DNA of 64,000 nt from NCBI GenBank assembly GCA_036936605.1, contig JAUPFV010000003.1, positions 107,827,278-107,891,277 of the forward strand, read 5' to 3'. The notes beneath the pieces were generated by a model. That model worked only from the letters and a program-made list of their open reading frames with translations, made no database searches and was not told the origin of the DNA. Positions 23,150 through 36,069 of the stretch are shown here, in pieces. The translations under genes were made by a program, and so were the position numbers. Each line of letters opens with the position of its first letter. Position 1 is the stretch's first letter. Source of the stretch: Limnanthes douglasii subsp. nivea (lineage: Eukaryota; Streptophyta; Magnoliopsida; Brassicales; Limnanthaceae).

Positions 23150-26100
23150 TAACTAGGGTGGCCAGCCAATCTTGGTTCCAAGGAATCTAAATCAGAGATC
23201 CGATAAGATTTGGAAAGAAATCATAGAAGCCATGGCTGGGGCGGAACCAACAATTCTTGAGTTCCGCTCTTTCCAAACGTGGTAAATGACCGCGTTGAAA
23301 CAAGTGCGCCAAGTACAATGGTCACGGGTACTAGATCATCTTGACGCCTCAAGGATCCAAAATTGCCAGGAAGATGGGTTGAAAGGGAATCCTAGTTTAT
23401 TACTAGTAAAAGACCAAATACTCTGAGCGAAACTACATTCATAGAGGATATAAGATATAGATTCTGAATCAGAGTTGCAAAGGGCGCAAGTAGTAGGGGT
23501 GAGGATACCCCAACTAAGGAGCTTGTCTCTAGTGACAAGTTTACCCTGTAAAGCAAGCCAAGAAATAAATGAGTGACGCAGAATGTTATATTTGTTCCAT
23601 ACTAACCCCGCACACCCCTTTGCGGGGACAGGCTGCCGTATGGTGTTGTATGTGGCTTGAATAGAGAATTTTTTGCCGCCGTCCTTTTTTACCCAGAAAG
23701 GAGCGTCCCTCGATTGGGTGTTGGGATGGGGGAGAGAGAGGATAATCTGATTGATTTCTTCAAGATGGGCACGACTTCTGGCCCTTGCCGATCTCAAGTT
23801 TGTAGGTCATTTCCATTCCCCATTTGAGATGATGTCTGAAACTTTAAGATCATTCCCCATACGAGAATCACTGATGATGTCCGGGCCATAGTGGATAGCC
23901 AGCGGCGATGAGAGGAGCCACAGGTCATACTAGAGAGAAGTGATTTTTCCATTTCCGATAGCCACCCTGTACAAATTAATAGCCAAAGGGTGAGGCCAAA
24001 GAATTTTCCTCCAAATCCAAGAGGGAGAAGACCCAATAGAAACGTTCCAAATTTTTTTATTTTTAATCTTTTCGGTTTTAATCCATTCACACCAAATTGA
24101 ATAGTTCTGATTACTAACAATAGACCAGAGATGCTTAAAGACGGCCGCCTGATTCCAGATTTTTAGGTCCAGGATCCCAAGGCCGCCCTCTTTATAAGGA
24201 GTGGTAACAGTTGACCATGCCACTTTGGCCCCATGAATTTTCATTGCAGAGCTAGACCACAGGAAACGACGAAGGTATTGGCTTAGTTCTTTAAGAATTC
24301 TAGACGGTAGAATAAAGATCGAAGACCAATAAACCTGTCCTGCTAATAGGACCGATTTGATTAACTGAAGTCTTCCCGCATATGAGAGATGCTTGGAAGT
24401 CCATGAGTCAATACGGGAGGGTATTTTGTGAAAAAAGGGGTGCAAATCAGTGTGAGTAAGTCTACCTGTGAGGAGAGGGACACCCAAATATTTCATTGGG
24501 AGAGAGCCCTCTGGGAAGTTCAAGATAGGCATTAGATTCGATCTTAGGTGATGGTCAATACCCGAGAAAAATATGTGACTTTACGAAGTATTGACCTTTA
24601 GACCAGATAGAATGGAGAATTCATCGAGAACTTCTCATATGAGGTTTAGAGAATGGATGTCCCCAATGACTAAAAATCATTAGATCATCTGCAAAACAGA
24701 GATTAATGATTTTCTGTTTGTGGCACTTCCAATGGAATCAGAACTTCTCATCATGGCTTTTTTATTTGAGGATACCAGAAAGTACTTGCATAACAAGCAC
24801 GAAGAGGAGAGGGGAGAGGGGATAAGGGATCACCTTGCCTAAGACATTTTCCCCCTTGAACTTACCATAAAGGTCTCAATTTATGATAATAGAGTAAGAG
24901 GGAGAGGAGATACACTTGATAATCCACATGATCATCTTTTTCAAGGAATTACATCGCCACAAGAATATCAAGAATGAGGTGCCAACAGACATTATCAAAG
25001 GCTTTCATAATGTCAATTTAAAGAGCGACCCTTTTGCCTCTACCCTTAGACTCATATCCCTTAAGTAGCTCTTGGGATAGAAGGATATTATCAGCTATTT
25101 TCCTTCCCGCAATAAAAGCAGATTGAGAAAATCAATAAGGTAAGGAAAGGTGACTTTGATTCTATTGGCCATGATTTTGGAAATAATTTTGTAAACAACA
25201 TTGCAAAGTGCAATTGGTCTATAGTCAGCTGGAACAGAAGGAGATTCTTTTTTGGGGATAAGAGCGATGGATGTAGCATTCCAGGATTCGTTCAGAGTTC
25301 AAGAAAGGAAGAACTTTTGGACCCCCTTACAGATGTCAGGGCCAACTATGTTCCAAGAAGACTTAAAAAACTAGAGTTAAAACCATCAGGACCATGAGAT
25401 TTGTCACTATCAATACTGAAAAGTGCAGATTTAATTTCTGAACAAGAATTCTCCTGGATCATTAGCTCTTTATCAGAGTTATTGACAGTAGACGAAATCA
25501 GAGAAGAGACTTTTTCAAGACCTGGGTAGGGGTCAGGGTTCTTGGTACCCAGAGAATTCTCGAAAAAGTTCACCATAACTTTGGAAACACTACCCGGGGA
25601 GGAGACGGTGACACCATGGTCATTAGAAATCGAGAGAATTTTATTGCGAAATAACCGGGTTTTGATACTTTTGTGGAAGAATTTAGTATTCGTGTCCCCT
25701 AGTTTGATCCAATTTTATCTCGATTTTTGCTTAACAAAAGGATTCTTCAGCACGACTAAAGAAAATAAAAGAAGCAGAGGCATCGTTTTCGATAGTGACT
25801 AGACGAGGGTTGAGAGGATCATAGGCTAAATTGTCCTGAGCCTCAAACAAGGTTTTTTGAGCTTGCAAGAATCTAGAAGAAATATCACTAAACTCCGATC
25901 GATTAAAAAGAGCGAGTTTAGATTGCAATCTCACAAGCTTGTCAGAGACCCTTCTCATTCCCGAGGAAGGGGAATGGAGGTTCCAACTATTAGAGACAAT
26001 ACCTTTGAAATTTGGGTGAGATTGGCACATATTAAAGATACGGAAAGGTTTTTTCCGCTTAGGATGGGGAAGACCAATGTTGAGAGTAACAGTAGTGTGG

Positions 26101-26731
26101 TCAGAAGTGCAGGGGTATCCAAAGTGGACATGGGACATAGGGAAAAGATCATCCCATTCCAAATTGACCAAGACTCGATCAATTTTGGATAGGATGGAAT
26201 GAGAAGGTTGTTTATTAATCCAAGTGAATGGAAATCCAGAGGATCAGAGGTCACTCAGCTCGCAATGGTAACAACAGTTATTGAAATCATTAATAGCTGA
26301 TGACCAAGAGTCAGAGGAGCCAAAGCGCTCATTAGAGTGACGGATAGCATTAAAATCACCAAGCAAAACCCAGGGAGAGAGGGAATCAAGCTTTGAAATG
26401 TCAATTAGGTCATTCCAAAGCTCGATTCGGTCTTGAGCTTTGTTAAAAGCATAAATAGCAGTTAATTTGAAAGAGGCTCTAAAGTTATGACAATTAGCAA
26501 TACAATGAATAAATTGGGAAGATTGAGAAATTCTAAAAATAGTAATAACACTAGGGTTCCAAGAAATCCAGATTCTTCGTAGGGGATGAGACGAGTGGTT
26601 AATAATGACATGCCAAAAGGGGACCACTTTCCTGATTATATTGTCAACTTTATGAATTTGGACTTTAGTTTCTACTAGGACTATCAACGAGGTATGATTA
26701 CTAATAATAAAATCAGTGAATGTAAGATCCG
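23150..26731 (-). pseudogene. LINE ORF2: endonuclease and reverse transcriptase (broken)
   Basis: Endonuclease motifs: 'LVETKV' (near 26680), 'YAFN', 'WVLLGDFNAIRHSNER' and 'TSDHTTVTL' (near 26110). RT: 'KSHGPDGFNSSFL' (near 25380), '[11 protein letters not shown]'-type sequence near 25210, and the catalytic 'FADDLMIF' at complement 24672-24695. Thumb/connection region 'LPMKYLGVPLLTGRLT' and 'SYAGRLQLIKSVLL' in the open stretch 24532-23930. C-terminal zf-RVT with 'CALCNSDSES' in 23797-23336. A TGA at complement 23336-23338 precedes in-frame 'CFNAVIYHVWKERNSR'. Several frameshifts separate the blocks. The N-terminal 'WNxRG' start is missing: the readable sequence begins about ten residues before 'LVETKV', right against the end of ORF1, suggesting a small deletion. 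Confidence 0.9.
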
Positions 26732-29149
26732 TTTGCCTTTGATTTTGGCTACATCCGTGCAGGCCCTTTTTGGTGGGGAGTCCACCTCTTCTCCGAGCTC
26801 CACCTCTGTATCTTCGCTAATGGATGGAAAACGGGATCCAATTTCCAATTCTTGAGCTATCTTCGAAGGGTCTTCCTCAGAAGACGATGATATCACGGGG
26901 ATAGGAGGGAGTTTGATTGGGCCTTTTGTGCATTGACGGGTAGGGTGCCCGAAAACCAGACAATTAGCACATTGGGGAGGGAGACCCTAGTATTCAAAGG
27001 CTACAGTTATGGATTCACCTCTTATCTTGAATGTAAGTTCATAGCAAATTGGTGCCCCTACTTTAATCAAGATACAAATGCAGGCAAATCGAAGCTTTTT
27101 TTTCTCCGTTTGGCGGTCAGCATACAATGGGGATCCAATGACCGATCCAATGTTGTTGAATCCCTCCGCAGTCAATAAATCATATGGAAGGTTAAATACT
27201 TTAACCCAAATTGGAATTTCCTTGTGAGTATCCTTAATGAGGGAGGATAGGGGTTCCTAAATTTTCAATATCATTAAGTTGCCTCCAAAATACCAGGGGG
27301 CGTCCTCCAACAATTTTTTAGACATCGCTTCAGATCCAAATTTAAAGAGGAAATAGTCCTCAGGGAGGGGTTTGAATTCCAAAAGCCCATACGTTTTCCA
27401 AAGAGATTCCACATTTGCTTTAAGAAAATCCGTATTGGAAGGATGGTTGAGAAAATACCCCGACAGAAAAGCCTTCCAAGAATCAGGAGATTCTAGAGCT
27501 GAGTCGTTCATAATGAATTCATTACCCACCATTTCCATGTGACGAATTCCAATTGCCAAAGGGGAGCGGTTATCACTATGGCCAGCAACTATACTTGCAT
27601 AAGAGGAGAGAAGAGAGGATTTATGAATTGAGTTCGAATTAGAGAAATCCTTTGGTAACTCCTTTGAAAACTGAGGAATATTGGGCTTAGCATGAGCCAG
27701 CTTGAATTTCCTTCCTTTTGGGCCTTTACCCGCATTCCTAAAATTTTGGATTAAAGAGTGATGGCCATATGAAGCACCTCCTCCCAAAATACCCTTCCCT
27801 TTTTTCTTAAGAGGCCTTTCAATTGATAATACCCGAGTGGGCCGTATATTTGATGAATGCCAGCCCAAATTGGGAGGATTCACAGAATGGAGCGAGTTAG
27901 GACCAGAATGGCTCATAGCTCCTCCAAATCGAATGGGCTCGCTTCCCTTCATGGGTCCTTGACCCGAAATCACTTCTAGTCCTGAAGACAGACTAGGAAA
28001 TCCTAGTCTTACGTATTGATCTTCCTCAACAGCCTGTTCCTGACCCGAAATCACTTTTTGTCCTGAGGACAGACTAGGAAACCCTAGTCTTAGGTACTGA
28101 TCTTCCTCAACAGCCTGAAGACCCGATAGCAACCCCTCCCCCGATCTTGGCAATGACGACGACAAAATTCTAGATGGAGAGGACCGGTCAGACAAAAACG
28201 AGGATTTTGCCCTACCGTTCGAGCGAATAGGAGCAGAGGAGCTACGGTTTGGCTCCAGCGAGCAGTCGGCTGGTTCGCTTGACGCTGGTTTGCTTGACTC
28301 CGGCGATACGAACGCTCTGATGGGATAGCAAGCTTTGAGGAACTGATCTTCCTCAACTGCTAGAAGACCCGATTGCAACCCCTCCAACGATCTTGACAAT
28401 GACGTCGAAGAAACCCTGGATGGAGAGGACCGATCAGTCCAAGACGATGATTTAACCCCACCATTTGAGCGAAACATATCACAGGAGGTACGGTTAGGTT
28501 CCAACGAGCAGGAGGAGGTTGGTTTGCTTGACGCCGACGAAGTGAATGCTCTGATGGGAGAGCAATCCAACCTTTCTGGAGAGGAAATCCGCGAAACCGG
28601 TGTTGTGATGGTGGCCGGAAGAGAAGGGTAGCAAAGGTCGTCGAGCACAGCTACCGGATTTTTGTAAAACCCTGAATCAGATGGAGGAAGGCTTCCGGTC
28701 GAGGGAGAGGAAAAATTGAGCGACGACAGGGAGCTCAGCCCAGAGGAGGCAATCGAGAAGACGATTTGTAGATCAACGCCTGCGATTTGCATTTGAGGTA
28801 AGTGGTTTCGGTAATCACAAATAGAATCCTTCTGAAAAATGATTTGCCCTTGGCCAGATTCCATGTGGTGTCTGGCCAAGGCTAACGTGTTTCTGACGTA
28901 GGTTTCGTGTTGAGCCGAAATACGGTGGTTGGAGGAGGATGGGGCAAGGCTGGATGCAGGACACAACTGAGGGGAGGAGGGTTCAGAGATGGACACGAGG
29001 GTTGTAGGAAGGGTTGAGAAGGTTAAAGCCGACTCAGTTGCACAGGGGAACAAGGCCAGGGAGGAGGAGAATTTCAGAGTTCTAATGGGTGAATAGGCAG
29101 CAGTGATATCCAGGGGTTTGGAAGGTTTTGAAGAGACATTGGGATCCAT
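26684..29149 (-). pseudogene. LINE ORF1: DUF4283 and CCHC zinc-knuckle protein (broken)
   Basis: The long open stretch begins upstream, but the likely start is the ATG at complement 29147-29149 ('MDPNVSSKPSKP'). A Ser/Pro-rich N-terminal half with internal duplications is followed by a DUF4283 domain ('SWKAFLSGYFLNHPS', 'LWKTYGLLEFKPLPEDYFLF', 'LLEDAPWYFGGNLMILKI') and a CX2CX4HX4C knuckle 'CANCLVFGHPTRQC' (complement 26930-26971). Two in-frame TAG stops break it, at complement 27257-27259 (where relatives have Trp in 'ILKxW') and complement 26987-26989 (just before 'GLPPQC'). Such proteins bind LINE RNA, by analogy with other plant L1 ORF1 proteins. Confidence 0.88.
27961..28570 (-). repeat. 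In-frame tandem duplications inside LINE ORF1
   Basis: The phrase 'AVEEDQ' recurs three times (codons near 28345, 28099 and 28018). The spacings are 246 bp (82 codons, covering 'IRAF..S..SSKP..SLEPNR..IRSNG..KSS..DRSSPSR') and 81 bp (27 codons, covering 'LGFPSLSSG..VISGQ'). All spacings are multiples of three, so the frame was preserved when the repeats arose. Confidence 0.85.
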
Positions 29150-30258
29150 CAGGTAAGAAAGGTAAGGTAAGTAAGGTAATAAGGCTGTAGAAGAAAGTTG
29201 GAATGCTGAGGAGGATGGGATAAGAGTAGAGTTAAAATAGTCTGTTGGTGAGTGATTTAAAGGGAGAGGTGAGAGACTATGGTATCCAGGATTAGAGGAA
29301 GCATCTAGAAAGGGTCTAAGGAGTATCAAGATAGGAGAAGGTAGGGACAGATAGAACTGAACCCCTGGAAAGGATGGGTCAAAACGTTGGAGGCTGAGAC
29401 TAGGCTTAGCAGATTCTAATAACCAGTAGAGCTTAGAAAAGGTAGGCTTTGAAAAAGGATAGGGACAGAGAGGGAAAGAGGAGCTGGTATTAACCTAAAA
29501 AAGATGAGAGATACTTTCTAGGGGAGAAGAGGTCAGAAGGTTGGGATTAGGATGGGGGTACGACCGAGGCAAGACAAAAACAATTCAAAAAAGGTAACTA
29601 GTAGGCTTAAGGGAGCTGACTGGAAGCTTACTTGTTAGGTTAAGATAACTAACAAGGTAACTAGAAATCTTTTTATGGTTTCCATGACAAAACAAGGGGA
29701 ATGGACCTATCGAAAGAGAGAAAGAGAAGAGGAGGTCTAGGAATCCAGATTTGAAGCTGAGATTGTGACCTATACTTGGGTGGGATGAAGAGCATGGCAA
29801 AGAGAGGTGGAGACAGCCTTTAGACCAAATGATAAAGAAGATGGGAGAGCAGATAGGGGGTTGAATGATGAATATAAGTTGAATGATGAAGACTTTAAAA
29901 GAGGATGAGATGATATCCAGGGGGCTTGACAAGGAGTAAGCCTTGGAACCTATTCCTTTATAGACTTTGCATTGGAGGCTTGGATGCTTTCTTGGGACCA
30001 GAAGGTTGGAGCTTGGGATCCAGCAAGCAGAAAGGATTTTGACATCTAGCTTGGGAGGGCTAACAGATGGGTAGAAACAGGTTGTGGAAGGATCCACTGG
30101 GCAAGAGGAATGAGGAATGCTTGAAGAACCCATCAATAAAATGGATCTTTGTCCATTGATTTTAGGGTTCACAAGCTTACAGTGATGAACAAGTTACCGT
30201 TAGTATGGTGAGGAGAGAGGGGAGAGTTTTTCATAGTTTTTCGGATCTCTTGATAGAT
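29150..30258 (-). other. LINE 5' untranslated region
   Basis: Pyrimidine-rich on the minus strand, between the inferred element start and the ORF1 start. A 195-codon minus-strand open frame (30172-29585) lies here, but it is Ser/Pro/Phe-rich with no domain and is probably open by composition. Plant LINEs carry internal promoters in this region (general knowledge); none can be pinpointed. Confidence 0.55.
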
Positions 30259-30269
30259 TTGAAGAACTT

Positions 30270-30772
30270 GCGATGAGCTATAATTTCTTTCGCTTATTTG
30301 GAGGGTATGCAGCGGAGGTCTTGAGGGTTCTGATTTTAAAATCTACAACATACGAACTATGGATCTTCTAGAAAATTGTAAGCGGCATAGAAGAATCATT
30401 TATTAAAGGAGTGAGATTGAATGTCTATAAAGAATCTGCAAGAACAAATAAATAAAGAAAGAGAGAAAACACAAAAAATGATAAATATGTTTCGTACTAA
30501 ATTCGACTTAGGTTTTGACTATTTAAACTAAGAGAATTTAATTCTCTTAATTGTAGAAAAGCCCAAGAAATGTTCCTCTTGATCAATTAACTTTATGCCA
30601 TTTATTTATTCTCTAAATAACTATTTTATCTTTCTATTCCTGCAGCATTCCAATCGCTGCAGAGACCCATTACCCATATTGGGCTTCTAAAGCTTAATAC
30701 TGATGGTTTGGAAAAATGACCCTTTTTTTAAATACACTTACCTCAACCGGTACCAATACACTATTATTTAAT
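30270..30772. other. Flank of the LINE insertion, unclassified
   Basis: No coding sequence recognised. A short stretch near 30640-30720 ('ctgcagcattccaatcgctgcagagacc', 'cattacccatattgggcttctaaagc') resembles the ends of plant LTRs, but no partner was found. Confidence 0.35.
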
Positions 30773-30778
30773 CCACTA

Positions 30779-30869
<91 letters not shown>

Positions 30870-30870
30870 T
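30773..30870. repeat. (ATT)n trinucleotide microsatellite, ~98 bp
   Basis: An uninterrupted run of about 32 ATT/TTA triplets. Confidence 0.97.
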
Positions 30871-31959
30871 GTAAGTCCAATATTTCATCTACTTAATTGG
30901 ACTTGTAATAACATGATTGAATATCCTAAAAATACACATGAAGAGACATTCTAATTTAGGATTTTCTCAAAAAATACTCAATTCTTTACTTAATAATATT
31001 TTAGTAAATATTATACCATATCATGAATCAACTTGAGAATATATCAAAATTTCAATTGTTAAAACGTATAAAATATTTTGTATCTCCTAAATTTCCAAAT
31101 TAATCTTGAGATGTTGACTGAGAAAGAATATCCAAGTTTACCTCAAGTAAATTAGAGGATGTCATTCCCATAATATAATTTTTTGGCACATTATTTATGT
31201 ATGTATTTGGTGATAATCCTACATAATCATAAATAGTTGGTCCTAATGAATCTTGGTTCCTGAAACATAAAAGGCCTCTCCTAAAAAGTTCATACTTAAT
31301 TTCTTCATTAGAAATTTCTTGGTGGTATGCAATCGATTAGTCTAATTTATCGTAATAAATATGTAACAAGTAACTTTAAGTCCGAATACACTCCCACTAA
31401 ACTTGTAAAGTTAATAATACTATACCAAGTTAATCTCAAAGATATTACAAGTGTGATAGATTATAATAATATTAATAAGATACTTAAACTGTAAAATTAT
31501 ATATGAATTTCTAATTGCTACACCCTATTAACTCTATGAAATATGCATATGACTGTTACAAACATGCTAATCTTCATGTTGGTCGATTAACTTTTGCAAT
31601 CTATCATACATAATTGATAGAGTCACTAAGTTGAAAGATAAATCAAGTGTCTTGAATATAACCATTCGGATATACATGATCTTCACATTCATTTAATTAA
31701 GATTAATGGTATAGTGTGCAACTAGTGCTACGATTGTTTTTAAGGAATCCTTCATTTGACTAAAATAAAAACTCTCATATTCATATTGAATGGAACATAT
31801 CTTATCATATTACCTTTGAGTCAAACATGGTTCAAATATAATTCAACTAACTAGTCTCGTTTCTTTATATAACAAATAAGAACTTAAACTGAATTATATT
31901 GCATCATTTTTTTTATTCTTGGGATAATGATCCACATTTGAGAACTATATTTTTATATG

Positions 31960-32270
31960 ATGTTATGCAAGCTTAAACTGAATTCTTTATTTTTATTACA
32001 AGATTTTAAATGTTCTTATAGAACTCCTTACAATGTAATAGAAGTTAAAACTGGATTCTCCAGTTTACACCATAAAAAATCTTAACATTCTTGGAAAATC
32101 AGTTATGGCGTTATAGAAACTGAAACAAAATTATTTCATTGCACCATAAATATCTAAATGTTCTTCTAATTACCTTTATGACACTACGAAAGCTGAAACT
32201 GAATTCTTATGTTGAATTATAAAGATCTAATTGTTCTTTTTGGAGTTTTTATGAAATAACTTAGCTTAAC
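31960..32270. repeat. Degenerate tandem repeat, about 75-95 bp period
   Basis: Three to four diverged units of the form 'gaa(a)ctgaattctt...ttacaccataaa.atcttaa.ttctt..' start near 31975, 32046, 32120 and 32189. Similarity is visible by eye, but the period is irregular. Confidence 0.55.
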
Positions 32271-35200
32271 CTGAATAAAAAATATTTCATTTCTTTATGT
32301 TTGTGAATGTTTATAATATACTATATTAACTTATGTTTATACAATGTCTTGAAAATGTTGATTTGTTCTTTGTGAACAGCTGCAATTATTTATTTTCAAG
32401 TGAGTATTAGAGCATTGATTTCTAGAGGAATTGATTATTCTCATGATTAGAAGATGATCAACTATGAAATCTAATTTTTTTATCCTTCTAGTCTGAATTA
32501 ATGATTTATGATTCTTCCTTATATTCAAAGTTGTTCACTTATTATTTTCTCCAAACTAAATATCCTTAAAATTATGAAACTTCAGTTTTCTAATGCTAGA
32601 CCCGTATAACTTCTCTTGTGATGGACATCCTCAAATGTACAATTATCTTAACAAAGCTCTCATTGGGTTTGAGAAAATTTTACCATTTCTAATAATTGTC
32701 TCCGAGTTTATTGTTTTAAGAAAGAACTTTTATATTTTAACTAAACAAACTAGATCATGATATCATTCACTACCATATTATGATCTTAATGATCCAGTTT
32801 TAATTTATTTTACATAATCGAGCTTGTTCCTCATTGTCAGATATGACAAACTGGGACAAGTAATTGTACAAATATGACATGGTGGTTGACATCATAAACT
32901 AGATTTTCGACCTTCTTATGAGAGGTGTGACAAGAATTTTTGTGACAAAAGTATACTTACTTGTCCTAGAGTTTTAATTTATTTTACAAATATAATAAAT
33001 AAAGATGTATAACATCATTGCAATATATAGTTACTGTAGTGTATATAACTTATGCATTTTGTAGCTTATACATTCATGAATCACCATTGTGTGTATAAAT
33101 GTATTTACCTTAATTTTGGTAATTAATTGTATTTATAGAATACAATGAAATTTAATGGTTACAATTGTATAAAACTATCCAACATCTCTAGAAATTGAAA
33201 ATAAATTAAAATAAGGAGTAGACCAAAGGTGTAAAAATAATTTTTTTGGCCGAGCCTAGTTTCAAACCTCTCCCAACCCTTCCGAATTTATCTATTTTAT
33301 ATTGATTTTTTCTAGCCTTTATGCTAAATTATACTCAACCTTCTTATGGCCTAAAAATTAGTGCAACTAAATTTTATCTCTTACTCATTATGTTTTATTT
33401 AGAGAATTTGACTATATAAGATTTTTTAGTGGTCAAGGCCAATTTATCATTCCTTATTATTATTTAACTTTTAATGTTTACAATAAATTAATAACTTCAT
33501 AATAACTGAACTAAGATATAAATGTATAAAGTGTGTAGTTATTATTTACGATCTACTCTAAAGGTCAATAACAAAAATTAAACTCTGAAATTTGACAGTG
33601 TAAATAGACTTATAACTATTTTTCTCAAAATCTCACCATTGTCTTTATTTTAAATCTAATTTTAACATTTTCAATCTACAATATGCTCAAATGTATCAAA
33701 CGTTGATAAATCTAAAAAAAACTAAAGCACTTGAAATTTTAAATTTTGGTAGCGAAATTGACAAGTATTTCAATCATCTCATTTAAAATTATGTTATGAT
33801 AAATGTAATGAATGTCGTGTAGACTATGATCAAAATCATATGACTGAAACTTATCCTCTTACTGTAGTTCTTTTATCATTCACTTAAATTTTATTATAAA
33901 AGGAAAATATTTTCTAATGTTAGAGTCTTATAAATGTTATGACATTCATAACAAACGAACATATCATAATTCCATCATATTTATATTATTTGGAATATGA
34001 TTACCTAAAGGTATAACTAAAAATTAAACATATAAAACTTGATCTTAATCATCGCATAAATAACATAAAAACTATTTTTTTTAAGTTTCCAGGTCTAATA
34101 TGGATTCATTTAAACTCACTCGTTGTAATCTTTAACGAAGATGTTAGGCACCAACATGCTATATATTACTTCTAGCTTCCAAATCTTTGATAGATATAAA
34201 GTCGGCTCACGATCATATTATGAAGTCTGCTAGGACCTTCCACTGGTTCGGTCTGGGGTAATGTAACATAATTTAACATGACCAAACAATACTGATATCA
34301 AGTTATGTATGCGTATATGATGTGTGAGCCCAAAAATAGCATCATATATCGATTTACTTACCGTCAAACCAATGTATGCATAGCCTTCATGTGGGCCGAC
34401 CTTTATACATAGTTTATGGTAATTAGTTATAAGTAACCAAAACCTTTTCATGTAAGGCTCGCATAGACAAAAACCACTCGGGTGGTAAGATTAATCCGTC
34501 ATACAGTTCTGGAATATATGAAGTATCCATGTGCAAAGCATGAAAAGTAATAACCTTTCTAACTGCAAATAATTTTGAGTTTCATATCATTACACCATGA
34601 ATATCCGTTTAAAATATCCATTTTAAGTGCCAAAATATCTTAAGGGTGATATATTTCGTTCAAACTCCAAACCTGAAAATAAAAACAGACAGTCTTTGGG
34701 TATGTAGGACATCACCCCATACATCCTAAACTACAAGTACTCAACGACAATGAGTCATCACTCTCATCCCAAATATCATACACTTGCATCACTATATGCT
34801 TACTTAGCGTACACCTAATGGGGCAACATAATTGTACATCCTCTGAACACTTAATACAACAAACTTTGAACCATACCTAAAACATGTATACATATACTTA
34901 TTGAAAAATTATTAAAACTAGTATATTATATAACTTTAATAATTTGATACGCATCTAAAAAAGGTTCGGGACTAGAAAACACATACAATTAAATAAAGAA
35001 AATAAATTTAAGACTGATCCATAACTAATGGGCTTACACTGTAGAGACATTACATAGCACCACAACATAATATAAATGTATGGCTATTACCATGGTAACA
35101 CACATGTGTGTCGAGACAATAAACATGTTTTTTTTGCAGCGCTGGAGCCTATAAAGCTCAATTACCGTAGAAAATCACGTGAATGCCGCGATAATATCTT

Positions 35201-36008
35201 GATTTTTAAAATCAAAAAATCTATTTCTTTAATTAATTTAAGATTTTTCTGCAACTTAAAAAAATTTCAATAAACATTAATCATACATCATAATACATAT
35301 AAACATGTAATTCATTTTCAAATAAAATACTTAGAACTACATTTATCATGAAATAAGAATCTAACAAGCAGTTTCAGCGTCAATTTTTCATGTACAATAA
35401 GACCATAAAGGGTTTTTTTTATTTCTACTTAAAAATCTGAATCAATTAACTAAATTGATTTTTGAAGAAGTAAACGCATGAACATAAAATTTTAATGTAT
35501 GCTTTAATACCAATTAAGGTTTATATTTCTAGTCTTATATAAACATACAACTAGTATATTTTATGTCGATTTGAATACTCAAACATATAATAAGATAAAA
35601 AGACTTACTAGTCGTCGTCCATAAAACATAGAATAAAATGGACATCGGAATAGAGACACCACCAGTTATAACGATGAAGCTAGAAAAAGAACAGTTGATG
35701 TTGGATTCTCGGATCTAAGCGATTGCAGAAAATCATTATGATAAAAAAACATTAATGTATTCAGTCCTTAAAGGAAAGGAACTGATGGCACTAGATAGAC
35801 ATCAGTGGTTTAGTTCTATAATTTTTAATTTAGAAAAATAGAGGGTTTGTAAGACGAAGTGTAAGATTGAAATAAATTAAATCATGTATTTATACTTCAC
35901 TATCTCTATTTATAGTATAGTACTTGTAAATGTATTTGGTCTTAATAATGGATAGATCCAAACTAGTTGCCATTAATTATTTGTAACCCTCTTAACCTAT
36001 TGTCTAGA

Positions 36009-36010
<2 letters not shown>

Positions 36011-36039
<29 letters not shown>
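36011..36039. repeat. (TA)n microsatellite
   Basis: About 29 bp of alternating TA. Confidence 0.9.
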
Positions 36040-36069
36040 ACTGTTCAACGAAAAAACAAACTTTTTATT

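Larger units (their letters stand above)
22868..30258 (-). mobile_element. Full-length, inactivated L1-type LINE
   Basis: Minus-strand non-LTR retrotransposon of about 7.4 kb, containing a 5' region, ORF1 (DUF4283 plus zinc knuckle), ORF2 (endonuclease, RT, zf-RVT) and a 3' poly(A), seen as a T run near 22866-22873 on the plus strand. Direct repeats flank it: 'ttgaagaactt' at 22857-22867 and 30259-30269, extended by 'agat' with one T indel. This matches the target-site duplication expected of target-primed reverse transcription. Both ORFs carry nonsense and frameshift changes, so it is not autonomous now. Its completeness at the 5' end is inferred from the target duplication. Confidence 0.9.
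30871..36069. other. AT-rich region, no gene supported
   Basis: More than 5 kb of strongly AT-rich sequence without a frame longer than about 75 codons or any recognisable domain. 'acactcccactaaactt' near 31387 and the block 34180-34560 have the look of degraded LTR-retroelement ends, but I cannot name them. A (TA) run lies at 36011-36039. Confidence 0.45.

Noticed and set aside
29585..30172. A 195-residue secreted or membrane protein gene on the minus strand
   Set aside because: It lies wholly inside the 5' untranslated region of the LINE, is Ser/Pro/Phe-rich by composition, and has no recognisable domain.
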